Below the pieces are notes generated by a model, which saw nothing but the letters and a program-made list of their open reading frames with translations, was not told the origin of the DNA and did no database searches. Below are positions 27,959 through 38,999 of a DNA stretch of 64,000 nt, piece after piece; positions within the stretch are counted from its first letter, which is position 1; every line of letters starts with the position of its first letter. Origin of the DNA: Streptomyces sp. PT12 (GTDB lineage: Bacteria > Actinomycetota > Actinomycetes > Streptomycetales > Streptomycetaceae); assembly GCF_003311645.1 (NCBI RefSeq), contig NZ_QEST01000142.1, forward strand, positions 21,995-85,994. Reading direction: 5' to 3'. The position numbers and the translations under genes are program-made.

Positions 27959-29298
27959 GCGCGACGACCGGCGGGAACGCCCCGGACGAGCTGGTCTTCG
28001 AGGCCCTGCCGCCCGCGCGCGGGCGTGGGTTCGCCACCACATGGTGGGGGAGGAGCTGGCTCAAGGCCCTCGAGGACAGCGCGCTCGACGGCGAACGGCT
28101 CAGACAGGGCCGCAGGCACGCGAGGGCGGGCGCGGTGGGCGCCGTCTCGGTGCGCCCCGGGCGGCTGACCGCCGTGGTGCGGCACGCGGACGGCACCCGG
28201 CTGCGCGCGGATGTGCTGCTGCGGCGCCTTGCGGCCGCCGAGTGGGACCGGCTGCTCGACGGTGCGAGCGCGGAGGCCGGGCACATCGCCGCGCTGCTCG
28301 ACCGGGAGATGCCGCCGCGGCTCGTGGAGGACGCGGAGCTCGCGGGCGTCGACCTGCTGCCCGGGGTGGGCGACCTCGACCCCGAGTGCGAGTGCGGCGA
28401 GTGGGACCACTGCGCGCACACGGCGGCCGTGTGCTACCACGTGGCACGGCTGCTCGACGCCGACCCGTTTCTGCTGCTGCTCCTGCGGGGACGCGGGGAG
28501 CGGGAGTTGACCGAGGAGTTGCAACGGCGCAGCGCGGCGCGCGCGGAAGAGGCCCACGCGCCCGCTCGCACACCCGCCCACGCGCCCGCTCGCACGCCCG
28601 CGCAGGCACCGGCTGGCGAGCCGGCGGCCGAGGTGTACGGGCGGCGCGCGGCGCCGCCGTTGCCGCCTCCCCCGCCGCTGGTCGCCGAGCCGGGCGCCGG
28701 GCCCGCGCTGCGCGGCGGCATCCCGCCCGCGCCCGGACTCGACGTCGAGGCGCTCGAGTTCCTGGTGGCGGACGCCGCGCGGCGGGCCGCGCGGATGCTG
28801 GCCGAGGCGCTGGCCCCGCGCCATGCGAGCACGCCGCCGCCCGCGCCGCTGACCGAGGCCGATGACGCGGTCAGGATGGTGGCGACGGGGCGGCCACCGG
28901 ACGGGATCGCGGCGCGCCTGGCGCGCGCCCGGGGGCGCGGGGCACGGGAGTTCGCGACGGCGGTGCGCGCGTGGGAGGTGGGCGGCAGGGCGGGGCTCGC
29001 CGCGCTCGACGAGGAGGCAGCGCCCGCGTCGGCGCGCGCCCTGGCGCAGCTGACCGGCGCCTGGGCGGCCGCCGACGCGCGCCCGGCCCTGCGGGCCAGG
29101 GGCAACCGCTGGACGGTCGTGGGCGAGGGGGTGCAGCTGCGCTGCGGGGCGGAAGGGCTGTGGTGGCCGTTCACCAGGGACGGCGGGCGCTGGTGGCCCG
29201 CGGGTCCCGGGGAGGCGGACCCCGCCGCGGCCCTGGCCGCGGCGCGGGCGGCAGGGCCGACGGCGGGCCCATCTGATGTTCAGGAGCCGCCGGACTGA
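27955..29298 (+). CDS. SWIM zinc-finger protein
   Basis: The 447-residue protein opens with the motif FATTWWGRSWLKALED typical of SNF2-linked SWIM proteins and contains the SWIM finger CECGEWDHCAHTAAVCYHVA (CxC...CxH). A low-complexity Pro/Ala/Arg linker (APARTPAHAPARTPAQAPAG) follows, then a helical C-terminal part and Trp-rich ending (GLWWPFTRDGGRWWPAG). It is translationally coupled to the SNF2 helicase and probably works as its DNA- or protein-binding partner. Conserved bacterial SNF2-SWIM pairs are known, but their task is not established. Confidence 0.85.
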   Translation: MSATTGGNAPDELVFEALPPARGRGFATTWWGRSWLKALEDSALDGERLRQGRRHARAGAVGAVSVRPGRLTAVVRHADGTRLRADVLLRRLAAAEWDRLLDGASAEAGHIAALLDREMPPRLVEDAELAGVDLLPGVGDLDPECECGEWDHCAHTAAVCYHVARLLDADPFLLLLLRGRGERELTEELQRRSAARAEEAHAPARTPAHAPARTPAQAPAGEPAAEVYGRRAAPPLPPPPPLVAEPGAGPALRGGIPPAPGLDVEALEFLVADAARRAARMLAEALAPRHASTPPPAPLTEADDAVRMVATGRPPDGIAARLARARGRGAREFATAVRAWEVGGRAGLAALDEEAAPASARALAQLTGAWAAADARPALRARGNRWTVVGEGVQLRCGAEGLWWPFTRDGGRWWPAGPGEADPAAALAAARAAGPTAGPSDVQEPPD

Positions 29299-29305
29299 CG
29301 CGAGG

Positions 29306-30109
29306 TCAGGCCAGTGACTCCATCACCGCGTAGTAACCGCCCGACTGCCCGGCGGCGTTGGGGTGGTACGAGTCGACGACCGGCAGCGTCGTGCTGTTGA
29401 GCCACTCGTCGCCCGAGCAGATCTCGTGCCCGGTGAACGCGGGCCGCACGTCGCCGTACGCGAAGCCGTGACCGGCCGCCGCCGCGCTGGTGACCTCGTG
29501 CAGCGCGTCCGCGGCGCTGTTGATGGCGGCCCGCGACTCCTCGCTGATGCCGAACGCGCAGTCGCCGTCCAGCTGGTAGATGCGCGGGTAACCGAGCACG
29601 ACCACCTGGGCGTTGGGGGCGCCGCCGCTGATCGCGCCGTACACGGCGTCGAGCCGTCCCGGCAGGTCGGCGTTGATGAACGACGTGGCGGTGCCCACCG
29701 CGGACAGGCACGCGTCGGTGCCCTGGAGGACACAGGTCGTCATCACGTCGGCGAACCCGGCGTCGTTGCCGCCGATGCTGATGCTGACGAGGGTGGTCGC
29801 CGCGTCGAGCGACCCGAGCTGGCTGTCGAGGACGTCGGCGGTGGTCGCGCCGGAGCAGGCGGGAAAGGCGAACGACGTGGGGGCGTTCGCGGCGGCCCAC
29901 AGCTCCGGGTAGGCGACGGTGCTGCGGCGGCAGTCGCCGCTGGCCTCGTCGTAGCTTCCGGCACCGACGCCGGAGGAGTAGGAGTCGCCCAGGGCCACAT
30001 ACTCGACGGCGGCGGCCTCCTGGGCCGTTGCCGACGCGGGGCCGAGGGCTGACACGCCGATGGCGAAGGCCGCGGTGGCGGCCAACGCCAGGGAGCGGCG
30101 CAGCTTCAT
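29306..30109 (-). CDS. secreted SGNH/GDSL esterase-lipase
   Basis: The 267-residue protein has a Sec signal (cleavage near GPASATAQ). The SGNH blocks are present: YVALGDSYSSGVGAG (Ser nucleophile), PACSGATTADVLDSQL, SISIGGNDAGF and the C-terminal DSYHPNAAGQ (Asp/His). Three Cys pairs resemble secreted Streptomyces lipases of this class. ATG 30109 has GGGAGA just upstream. It is divergent from the beta-galactosidase and its stop is 7 bp from the end of the SWIM gene. Confidence 0.9.
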   Translation of the reverse strand: MKLRRSLALAATAAFAIGVSALGPASATAQEAAAVEYVALGDSYSSGVGAGSYDEASGDCRRSTVAYPELWAAANAPTSFAFPACSGATTADVLDSQLGSLDAATTLVSISIGGNDAGFADVMTTCVLQGTDACLSAVGTATSFINADLPGRLDAVYGAISGGAPNAQVVVLGYPRIYQLDGDCAFGISEESRAAINSAADALHEVTSAAAAGHGFAYGDVRPAFTGHEICSGDEWLNSTTLPVVDSYHPNAAGQSGGYYAVMESLA

Positions 30110-30268
30110 GGAATCTCCCGTTGGGGTTGGGGGGACTGGTGGTGCAAGGGCGCCTTACCCCAGGCAAGTTATGTCCATGCCAAGGACGTTACGGATTCAT
30201 GAACGAGAACGACGGGGCGCGGGCGAGGTATCGGCCTCCCCGGTCGCGCCCTCGGCTTTCAGAAGGGG

Positions 30269-30297
30269 TTGTCCGAAGCCGCGGACCGATCTAGCGT
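30269..30297 (+). promoter_or_regulatory. promoter of the GH2 gene with an internal palindrome
   Basis: -35 TTGTCC (30269-30274), 17-bp spacer and -10 TAGCGT (30292-30297), 70 bp before the GH2 start. The spacer contains the inverted repeat GTCCG-N6-CGGAC (30271-30286), which is well placed for a repressor. No regulator gene adjoins. Confidence 0.5.
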
Positions 30298-30299
30298 GA

Positions 30300-33320
<3,021 letters not shown>

Positions 33321-33324
33321 GGGA

Positions 33325-33360
33325 CGCCGTTCGGGCGGCCCCCCGGCCGCCCGAACGGCG
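33325..33360. terminator. strong bidirectional hairpin terminator
   Basis: A perfect 16-bp stem (33325-33340 with 33345-33360) around CCCC, 5 bp after the GH2 stop and 9 bp before the stop of the leftward methyltransferase. It can end transcription from both sides. Confidence 0.85.
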
Positions 33361-33368
33361 AGCGTTCC

Positions 33369-34181
33369 TCAGCGCTTGACGCCAACCGCGCAGTAGAAGC
33401 CGAGGCCGCGCAGCATCGGGTCGTCGGGCACCGGCGCCTCGGGCGCCCAGAACGGCGGCTGCACCAGCCCCGGCGGGTCGATCAGGTCGAAGCCGTCGAA
33501 GAACGACAGGATCTCCGCCCTGCTCCGCAGCGCCAGCGTCGAGGTGGAGCCGCGGTAGACCTCGCCGACGGCGGCAAGCCGCTCGGGCGGGTGCAGGTCA
33601 CGGGTGCCATGGCTGAGCACGAGGCAACTGCCGGGCGCCAGCGGCTCGGTGAGCGCCTTGACCAGGCCCTTGGGGTCGGCGGAGTCATCGATGAAGTGCA
33701 GGATCGCGACCAGCAGGAGGGCCGTGGGCTGCTCGAAGTCGATCAGGTCGGCGATCGCCGGGTGCTCGATGACGGCCTTGGGGTCGCGCAGGTCGGCGAG
33801 GGCGAACGCGGCGCTCCCGTCGTTGACGAGCTTGGCGCCCGCGTAGGTGCTGACGATCGGGTCGTTGTCGACATAGGCGACGCGCACGTCGGGGTCGACG
33901 GCGCGGGCGATCTCATGGGTGTTCGGCGACGTGGGTATGCCCGTGCCGACGTCGATGATCTGGCGTATCCCGCGCCGGGTGATGGCCTGGGTCGCCCGGT
34001 GCATGAAGCTTCGGTTCTCCCGGGCGGCGAGCCTGATGTCGGGGAGCAGCTCGATGACGCGCTCGGCCGCCACCCGGTCCACCTCGTAGTTGTCCTGACC
34101 GCCGAGGTAGTAGTCGTACATCCGCGCCGGGTGCGCCCTGCTCGTGTCGATCTGCTCGGCCGAGAAGCCCTCTTCACTCAC
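33369..34181 (-). CDS. SAM-dependent methyltransferase (DUF574 / Methyltransf_19)
   Basis: The 270-residue protein matches the actinobacterial DUF574 family: IDTSRAHPARMYDYYLGGQD near the N-terminus, RENRSFMHRATQAI, the SAM-binding loop IIDVGTGIPTSPNTHEIA, VAYVDNDPIV and the C-terminal GLGFYCAVGVKR. The substrate is unknown in this family. Start is GTG 34181, overlapping the end of the DUF397 gene by 8 bp, so it is the last gene of the XRE-DUF397 operon. Confidence 0.85.
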   Translation of the reverse strand: MSEEGFSAEQIDTSRAHPARMYDYYLGGQDNYEVDRVAAERVIELLPDIRLAARENRSFMHRATQAITRRGIRQIIDVGTGIPTSPNTHEIARAVDPDVRVAYVDNDPIVSTYAGAKLVNDGSAAFALADLRDPKAVIEHPAIADLIDFEQPTALLLVAILHFIDDSADPKGLVKALTEPLAPGSCLVLSHGTRDLHPPERLAAVGEVYRGSTSTLALRSRAEILSFFDGFDLIDPPGLVQPPFWAPEAPVPDDPMLRGLGFYCAVGVKR

Positions 34182-34500
34182 ACCCTGCTCCGTCTCTGTG
34201 CCCGTGACCTACCGGCACGGTGTCCGTCCCCCCGTGGACGGGCACCGTGCCGGTCCCCCCTGACCTGGCGAGAAGGAAGTCCGCCTCGCCCGACTTGACC
34301 CCCTGGATGAAGTGCTGGATCTCGTGGACCGTGCAGATCAACGCGGGCCCGTCGGGGTCCGTCGACTGGCGGAGCGCCACCCTGCCGTCGTGCAGCCGCA
34401 TCGCCTCGATGCAGCTGCCGCCGTTCCCCCCGCTCCAGGGCTTCCGCCAGCCCTCCACGCCCAACTGCGTAGCGGGCATGCCGTTGTAGACGCGATCCAT
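34174..34500 (-). CDS. DUF397 protein with a C-terminal extension
   Basis: The first ~78 residues are a normal DUF397 domain: WRKPWSGGNGGSCIEAMRL, VALRQSTDPDGPAL and the usual ending HFIQGVKSGEADFLL. DUF397 proteins normally stop about here (60-80 residues), but this one continues for ~30 residues of repeat-like sequence (GTGTVPVHGGTDTVPVGHGH) to 108 residues. The extension is encoded by a long hairpin and then runs into the methyltransferase start. DUF397 proteins pair with XRE/DUF5753 regulators, as in WhiJ/abaA-like loci, and modulate their DNA binding. ATG 34500 lies 3 bp after the XRE stop. Confidence 0.85.
   Translation of the reverse strand: MDRVYNGMPATQLGVEGWRKPWSGGNGGSCIEAMRLHDGRVALRQSTDPDGPALICTVHEIQHFIQGVKSGEADFLLARSGGTGTVPVHGGTDTVPVGHGHRDGAGCE
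34211..34254. terminator. hairpin inside the DUF397 3' coding end
   Basis: A 19-bp stem with one mismatch (34211-34229 with 34236-34254) and a 6-nt loop. It is as strong as the real terminators in this window but lies within the translated DUF397 extension, 30 bp before the methyltransferase start, and could attenuate expression of that gene. Confidence 0.6.
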
Positions 34501-34503
34501 GGC

Positions 34504-35415
34504 TCAGATCTCCTTACGAATCCCACTGAGGATTGCCTCGGTGCGGTGTACGGGCGCGGCCTGCGCGCACATGCGGTCCAGTGCCTCCCTGAAGGCCGAC
34601 ACGTCGTCACGCTGGTCGAAGTAGGCGGCGCCGACGAGGTTCTCCGCGCAAACGACGTCGGAGAGCTCGGCGAGCGGGAAGCGGAAGAGGTGGAACGGCC
34701 CGTACATCGCCGGGTGCAGCCCGGCGGAGAACGGCATGATCTGGAGTCTGACGTGCGGCGCCGACGCCACGGAGTCGATCAGGTGGGTGATCTGCGCGCG
34801 CATCACGCCGGGGCGGCCGATGGGCCTGCGGAGCACGGTCTCGTCGAGCACGACCCAGAGCAGCGGCGGCTGCTTGCGGGCCAGCAGCTCCTGGCGGGCG
34901 AGGCGCAGCGCCACGAGCCTGTCGATCTCGTTCGCGTGCGCGTGCGGCATCCCGGCGCGCAGGACGCTGGCGGCGTATGCCTCGGTCTGGAGGAGCCCGG
35001 GGACGTAGTGCGGCTCGTACGCGCGGATCTGGTCGGCCTCGGCCTCAAGGCTGACGAACGCGGAGAACCACTCGGGCAGGACGTCGCGGTAACGGTGCCA
35101 CCAGCCGGGCCTGTTGGCCTCGCGGACGAGGTCGAGGAAGGCGTCGACCTCCTGCGGGTCGGTGACCCCGTAGACGCGGAGAAGCTTCTCCACATAGGGC
35201 ACCTTGAGCCCGACTTGGGCCTTCTCCATCCGCCGGATCGTGGCATGTGTCACATCGAGGGCCCTGCCGGCCTCCTCGAAGGAGATCCCGGCGGCGTCCC
35301 TCAGGTCCTGGAGACGCCGCCCCAGGACGAGCCGCAGGACGGTGGCCGCGCCGCTCACCTGTCCTCCTGCCACCGTCACCCCCTCGACCGCCGCTTTTTC
35401 CAAGGAGTCTGTCAT
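34504..35415 (-). CDS. XRE-family regulator with DUF5753 domain
   Basis: After an unusual ~25-residue leader the protein has a helix-turn-helix (LQDLRDAAGISFEEAGRALD, THATIRRMEKAQVGL) and a DUF5753 sensor domain (IRAYEPHYVPGLLQTEAYA, LRRPIGRPGVMRAQI, LQIMPFSAGLHPAMYGPFHL). I use ATG 35415 (MTDSLEK); ATG 35442 is in frame and equally possible, as neither has a clear Shine-Dalgarno. It heads an operon with DUF397 and a methyltransferase and is divergent from an ATP-binding protein, the layout of abaA/whiJ-type loci that affect development and antibiotic production in Streptomyces. Confidence 0.85.
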   Translation of the reverse strand: MTDSLEKAAVEGVTVAGGQVSGAATVLRLVLGRRLQDLRDAAGISFEEAGRALDVTHATIRRMEKAQVGLKVPYVEKLLRVYGVTDPQEVDAFLDLVREANRPGWWHRYRDVLPEWFSAFVSLEAEADQIRAYEPHYVPGLLQTEAYAASVLRAGMPHAHANEIDRLVALRLARQELLARKQPPLLWVVLDETVLRRPIGRPGVMRAQITHLIDSVASAPHVRLQIMPFSAGLHPAMYGPFHLFRFPLAELSDVVCAENLVGAAYFDQRDDVSAFREALDRMCAQAAPVHRTEAILSGIRKEI

Positions 35416-35507
35416 GCCGTCAGCGGCCGCGACAGACTGCATCGGTGATTCTGCAATTTGCAGGTTGGCTCTTGCCGGATGAGACGGCCACCCAGCACAG
35501 TGGTGTC

Positions 35508-35963
35508 GTGGCTTCCTCCTCGCACGCTCAGCCCATGACGCGGCCCGCGTCCGCCGTGCTGACGCACGGGCATCTGCGGTTCAGGCTGCCCGCCGTGGAC
35601 ACATCGGCCGCGGAGGCGCGTCGCCTCACGCGTCGGCAGCTGAGGCAGTGGCGCGCGCCCGTCGAAGCGTGTGACAACGCCCAGCTGGTGATCTCCGAGC
35701 TGGTCACCAACGCGCTGCGGCACACCGAGAGCGAGAGCGTCGGCTGCGAGCTGCGGATCCTGGGGCCGCTGCTCAGGGTCGCCGTCGCGAGCGACGGGAT
35801 GGGCCCGCGGCACGCGCCGCGCCAGGCGGGGGAGGACGAGGAGGGCGGCCGGGGCCTGCTGCTCGTGTGCGCCCTGGCGACGGTGTGGGGCGTGCGGCCA
35901 AGGGAGGCCGAGCCGGGGCATGTGGTGTGGGCGGATCTGCCGCTCGACGGCACGAAGGTCTGA
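35508..35963 (+). CDS. HATPase_c anti-sigma-factor-like ATP-binding protein
   Basis: The 151-residue protein has a Bergerat-fold ATPase domain of the RsbW type: the N box CDNAQLVISELVTNALRHTE and a glycine-rich end GEDEEGGRGLLLVCALATVW. Such small kinase-like proteins usually accompany XRE/DUF397 pairs in Streptomyces. Start GTG 35508 is used; ATG 35535 (MTRPASAVLTHG) is a good alternative, and no Shine-Dalgarno decides. It is divergent from the XRE gene. Confidence 0.8.
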   Translation: MASSSHAQPMTRPASAVLTHGHLRFRLPAVDTSAAEARRLTRRQLRQWRAPVEACDNAQLVISELVTNALRHTESESVGCELRILGPLLRVAVASDGMGPRHAPRQAGEDEEGGRGLLLVCALATVWGVRPREAEPGHVVWADLPLDGTKV

Positions 35964-36007
35964 ACGCCGAGGGTTCAACGCGAGGGCCGAACGGGCCGCG
36001 CGCCGCC

Positions 36008-36046
36008 GGTCGTTCAGGCGGCGCGGTCGTTCAGGCGGCGCGGTCG
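36008..36046. repeat. 17-bp tandem repeat at the end of the MFS gene
   Basis: GGTCGTTCAGGCGGCGC occurs twice perfectly (36008-36024 and 36025-36041), followed by GGTCG of a third. The right copy encodes the last residues and stop codon (36031-36033) of the MFS gene; the left copy lies beyond the stop. Confidence 0.9.
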
Positions 36047-37269
36047 AGCCGGGGGGCGGCGAACTCCCGCAGCAGGCGCCTTCCGAGGGCGCCGATGACC
36101 AGCGCGCCCCAGCCGCACGCCAGCGTGAACGCGTAGCCCAAGCGCGCCCCGTGGGCCTCGATCACGAGACCGGCCGCCAGCACCCCGAGTGCCCTGCCGA
36201 GGCCCACCGCGGTGGAGAGCCAGGCCATCCCCTCGGTCAGCGACTCGGCGGGCACGCCCTGCCTGACCAGGCTGTACCCGGCGATGATGGTGGGCGCGAT
36301 CAGCAGCCCCGAGAAGAACGAGTAGGTCCACAGCCAGCCCACGCCCGGCATGGCCCACAGCGGGCCGACGCCCAGCACCACGGCGGCGATGGCGAGCAGG
36401 AAGCGGCGGTCCAGCGGCATCGACCACTCGCGCGCGCCGTACCACAGGCCGCCCACGGCGCTGCCGAGCGCGTAGGTGGCCATGACGGCGCCGACCTGCC
36501 ACGGCGAGCCGAACTCCTCGATGAACGCCAGCGTGCTCACCTCCCAGCCCGCGAACATCGCCGCGGTGCACACGTACACCCCGCACATCAGCCGCAGGCC
36601 AGGCACGGCCATGGCGCGGGCGCCGGTGCCCCGCACCGGGAGCACCGGGGGCTCGGTCCCGCGCTGGGCGGCGAGCAGCAGGCTGCCGAGCACGCCGAAG
36701 ACGGTGACGGTCGCGACGCCCCACACCGGGTGGATCAGCACGAGCCCCGTGACCAGGAGCGGGCCGACGACGAAGATCATCTCGTCGGCGACCGACTCGA
36801 ACGAGTAGGACGTCGTCAGCAGCGTCCCGCTGGGGTCACGGCCCGCGAGATGGCTCCATCGCGCGCGCACGAGTGCGCTGAGCGGCGGCATCAGCGCGCC
36901 GAACGCCGCACCCGCGGCGAACAGCGCCCACACCGGGGCGTCGAGCTGGGCGGCGAGGACGAACAGCGTTCCCGCGGCGCCGAATCCGACGGCCAGCGGG
37001 CGCAGCACCGGGCGCTGGCCGAAGCGGTCGATGAGATAGCCGAGTCGGGGTACGACGAGCGCGTAGCAGAGCGCCCCGCCCGAGGCGATGGCGCCCGCGG
37101 TGGCATAGCTGTCGGTGACATGGGTCACCAGCAGCACGATGCTCAGGGAGAGCGTCGCCATGGGCAGGCGGCCGATCATGCTGGCCGCGATGAAGCCCCT
37201 GGCCCCCGGTACGGCGAAGACTTGGCGGTAGACGCGCAGGCCGGACGCGCCGGAGGCAGAGGGATCCAC
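36031..37269 (-). CDS. MFS transporter
   Basis: The 412-residue protein has about twelve membrane segments. The loop between helices 2 and 3 reads VPRLGYLIDRFGQRPVLRPL, a good MFS signature. It is most like actinobacterial drug/metabolite efflux MFS proteins, but the substrate is unknown. Start is GTG 37269. It follows the ybaK-like gene on the same strand with a 61-bp gap. Confidence 0.85.
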   Translation of the reverse strand: MDPSASGASGLRVYRQVFAVPGARGFIAASMIGRLPMATLSLSIVLLVTHVTDSYATAGAIASGGALCYALVVPRLGYLIDRFGQRPVLRPLAVGFGAAGTLFVLAAQLDAPVWALFAAGAAFGALMPPLSALVRARWSHLAGRDPSGTLLTTSYSFESVADEMIFVVGPLLVTGLVLIHPVWGVATVTVFGVLGSLLLAAQRGTEPPVLPVRGTGARAMAVPGLRLMCGVYVCTAAMFAGWEVSTLAFIEEFGSPWQVGAVMATYALGSAVGGLWYGAREWSMPLDRRFLLAIAAVVLGVGPLWAMPGVGWLWTYSFFSGLLIAPTIIAGYSLVRQGVPAESLTEGMAWLSTAVGLGRALGVLAAGLVIEAHGARLGYAFTLACGWGALVIGALGRRLLREFAAPRLDRAA

Positions 37270-37330
37270 GAGGGACGATGATGCCCGCCCGCGGGGAGCC
37301 GGGGCATCCGGTTTTCCCCGCGCTCCCGGG

Positions 37331-37819
37331 TCACTCCCCGTGTTCGGCCACGTCCGCGATGACGGCCCCGGCGTGGGCGATCAGGGTGGCAGGGGGGAGC
37401 GGGAAGACGGTGTGGGCGGTGCCAGCGGCGGCCCACACCGTGTCGTGGGCCAGCAGCCCGCGGTCGGCCAGGGCGCGCAGGGCGGTGACCTGGCCGAACG
37501 GCGGCACGCCGCCGATCGCGTACCCGGTGACCGCGCGCACGGTGTCGGCGTCTGCGCGGCGGACGCGGGCGGCGCCGAGCTCGCCGCGGACCAACTCGGT
37601 GTCCACCCGGGACGCGCCGTTCATCAGGACCAGAATCGGTTCCTTATCTGCCTCGAACACCAGCGACTTTACTATTTGATTAAGCTTGCACCCGAGCGCC
37701 TGGGCCGCCTGTGCCGCGGTACGGGTCGCCTCGGAGAAGGCGCGTATCTCCACGCCGTCGAGCCCTCGTTCCGCGAGGGCGGCGGCGAATCGGGGGTGCG
37801 CGCTGGTGGAAGCGGTCAT
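37331..37819 (-). CDS. YbaK/EbsC-type aminoacyl-tRNA deacylase
   Basis: The 162-residue protein is a free-standing YbaK/ProX-like editing domain: EIRAFSEATRTAAQAAQALG, CKLNQIVKSLVF with the conserved Lys, ILVLMNGASRVD, and GYAIGGVPPFG. It hydrolyses mischarged aminoacyl-tRNA in the cytoplasm. Codons for the CKLNQIVKSL...EADKEPIL segment are strikingly AT-rich (CTT AAT CAA ATA GTA, then GAT AAG GAA, ATT), unlike the rest of the gene. ATG 37819 is divergent from terC, 78 bp apart. Confidence 0.88.
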   Translation of the reverse strand: MTASTSAHPRFAAALAERGLDGVEIRAFSEATRTAAQAAQALGCKLNQIVKSLVFEADKEPILVLMNGASRVDTELVRGELGAARVRRADADTVRAVTGYAIGGVPPFGQVTALRALADRGLLAHDTVWAAAGTAHTVFPLPPATLIAHAGAVIADVAEHGE

Positions 37820-37897
37820 GGAGGGGGACCCTAGCGCCCGCCCTCCACGCCGTGCCAAGGCAGTTCCCGTGACACACGTCGGATGACCGGAGGAACA

Positions 37898-38887
37898 GTG
37901 GACGTCTCCTTGACCATGTGGCTACTCACGGTGGCGGTGCTCTGCGCGCTGATCGCCGTCGACTTCTTCTTCGGGCGCAAGCCCCACGAAGTGTCGCTCA
38001 AGGAGGCCGGTACATGGTCCGCCATCTGGATCGCCCTGGCCGTGCTGTTCGGCATCGGCCTGTTGATCTTCGAAGGCGGCACGCCCAGCGGTGAGTTCTT
38101 CGCCGGTTATGTCACGGAGAAGTCCCTCAGTGTGGACAACCTCTTCGTGTTCGTGCTGATCATGACCAAGTTCGCCGTTCCCGCGAAGTACCAGTCGCGG
38201 GTGCTGTTCGTGGGCGTGCTGATCGCGCTCGTGCTGCGTGGCCTGTTCATCGCGGCGGGCGCCGCGCTGATCGCGTCGTTCTCCTGGGTGTTCTACATCT
38301 TTGGCGCGTTCCTCATCTGGACCGCCTGGAAGTTGATCAAGGAGGCGCAGTCCGACGAGGAGGACGAGTACGAGGAGAACCGCTTCCTGAAGATGGTCGA
38401 GAGGCGCTTCCCGACCACCGACCGGTACCACGGCACCAAGATGGTGATCAAGGAGAACGGCCGCCGGCTGATCACCCCCATGCTGATCGTGATGCTGGCC
38501 ATCGGCAGCACGGACATCCTCTTCGCGCTCGACTCGATCCCCGCGATCTACGGCCTGACCGAGGACCCCTACATCGTCTTCACCGCCAACGCCTTCGCGC
38601 TGATGGGCCTGCGGCAGCTCTACTTCCTGATCGGCGGGCTGCTGAAGAAGCTGGTGCACCTCTCCTACGGGCTGTCGATCATCCTGGGCTTCATCGGCGT
38701 GAAGCTGGTGCTGCACGCGCTGCACGAGTCGGGGGTGCACGTGCCCGAGATCAGCACGTCGGTCTCGCTCAGCGTGATCTGCCTCGTGCTCCTGGTGACG
38801 ACGATCACCAGCCTGCGGGCCAGCCGCAAGGAGCGGGAGAAGGAGAAGGAGGAGGCCGCGTCGAACGCCTCGGAGACATCCTCGTAG
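37898..38887 (+). CDS. TerC-family integral membrane protein
   Basis: The 329-residue protein has about eight or nine membrane segments and the TerC motifs GYVTEKSLSVDNLFVFVLIM and STDILFALDSIPAIYGLTED. It ends with a charged tail (SRKEREKEKEEAASNASE). I start at GTG 37898 (giving MDVSLTMWLL) because GGAGG at 37889-37893 precedes it and homologues begin MDVS; an ATG 15 bp earlier is also in frame. TerC proteins are linked to metal export, for example manganese, and tellurite resistance. The upstream gap is too short for a yybP-ykoY riboswitch. Confidence 0.9.
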   Translation: MDVSLTMWLLTVAVLCALIAVDFFFGRKPHEVSLKEAGTWSAIWIALAVLFGIGLLIFEGGTPSGEFFAGYVTEKSLSVDNLFVFVLIMTKFAVPAKYQSRVLFVGVLIALVLRGLFIAAGAALIASFSWVFYIFGAFLIWTAWKLIKEAQSDEEDEYEENRFLKMVERRFPTTDRYHGTKMVIKENGRRLITPMLIVMLAIGSTDILFALDSIPAIYGLTEDPYIVFTANAFALMGLRQLYFLIGGLLKKLVHLSYGLSIILGFIGVKLVLHALHESGVHVPEISTSVSLSVICLVLLVTTITSLRASRKEREKEKEEAASNASETSS

Positions 38888-38910
38888 TCTCCCTCCGCTC
38901 CCGGATTCGG

Positions 38911-38945
38911 CCGCGGGGGACGCGGAACCACCGCGCCCCCCGCGG
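38911..38945 (+). terminator. hairpin terminator after terC
   Basis: A 15-bp GC-rich stem with one mismatch (38911-38925 with 38931-38945) around AACCA, 24 bp after the terC stop. Confidence 0.65.
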
Positions 38946-38999
38946 CGTTCACCTTGAGACGGAGTGTGCGCACCGACGGAGGACGGAGGGGGCAGGCCC

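Noticed and set aside
37820-37897. Possible manganese (yybP-ykoY) riboswitch before terC
   Set aside because: The gap to the divergent ybaK-like gene is only 78 bp, too short, and no conserved loop sequences are seen.
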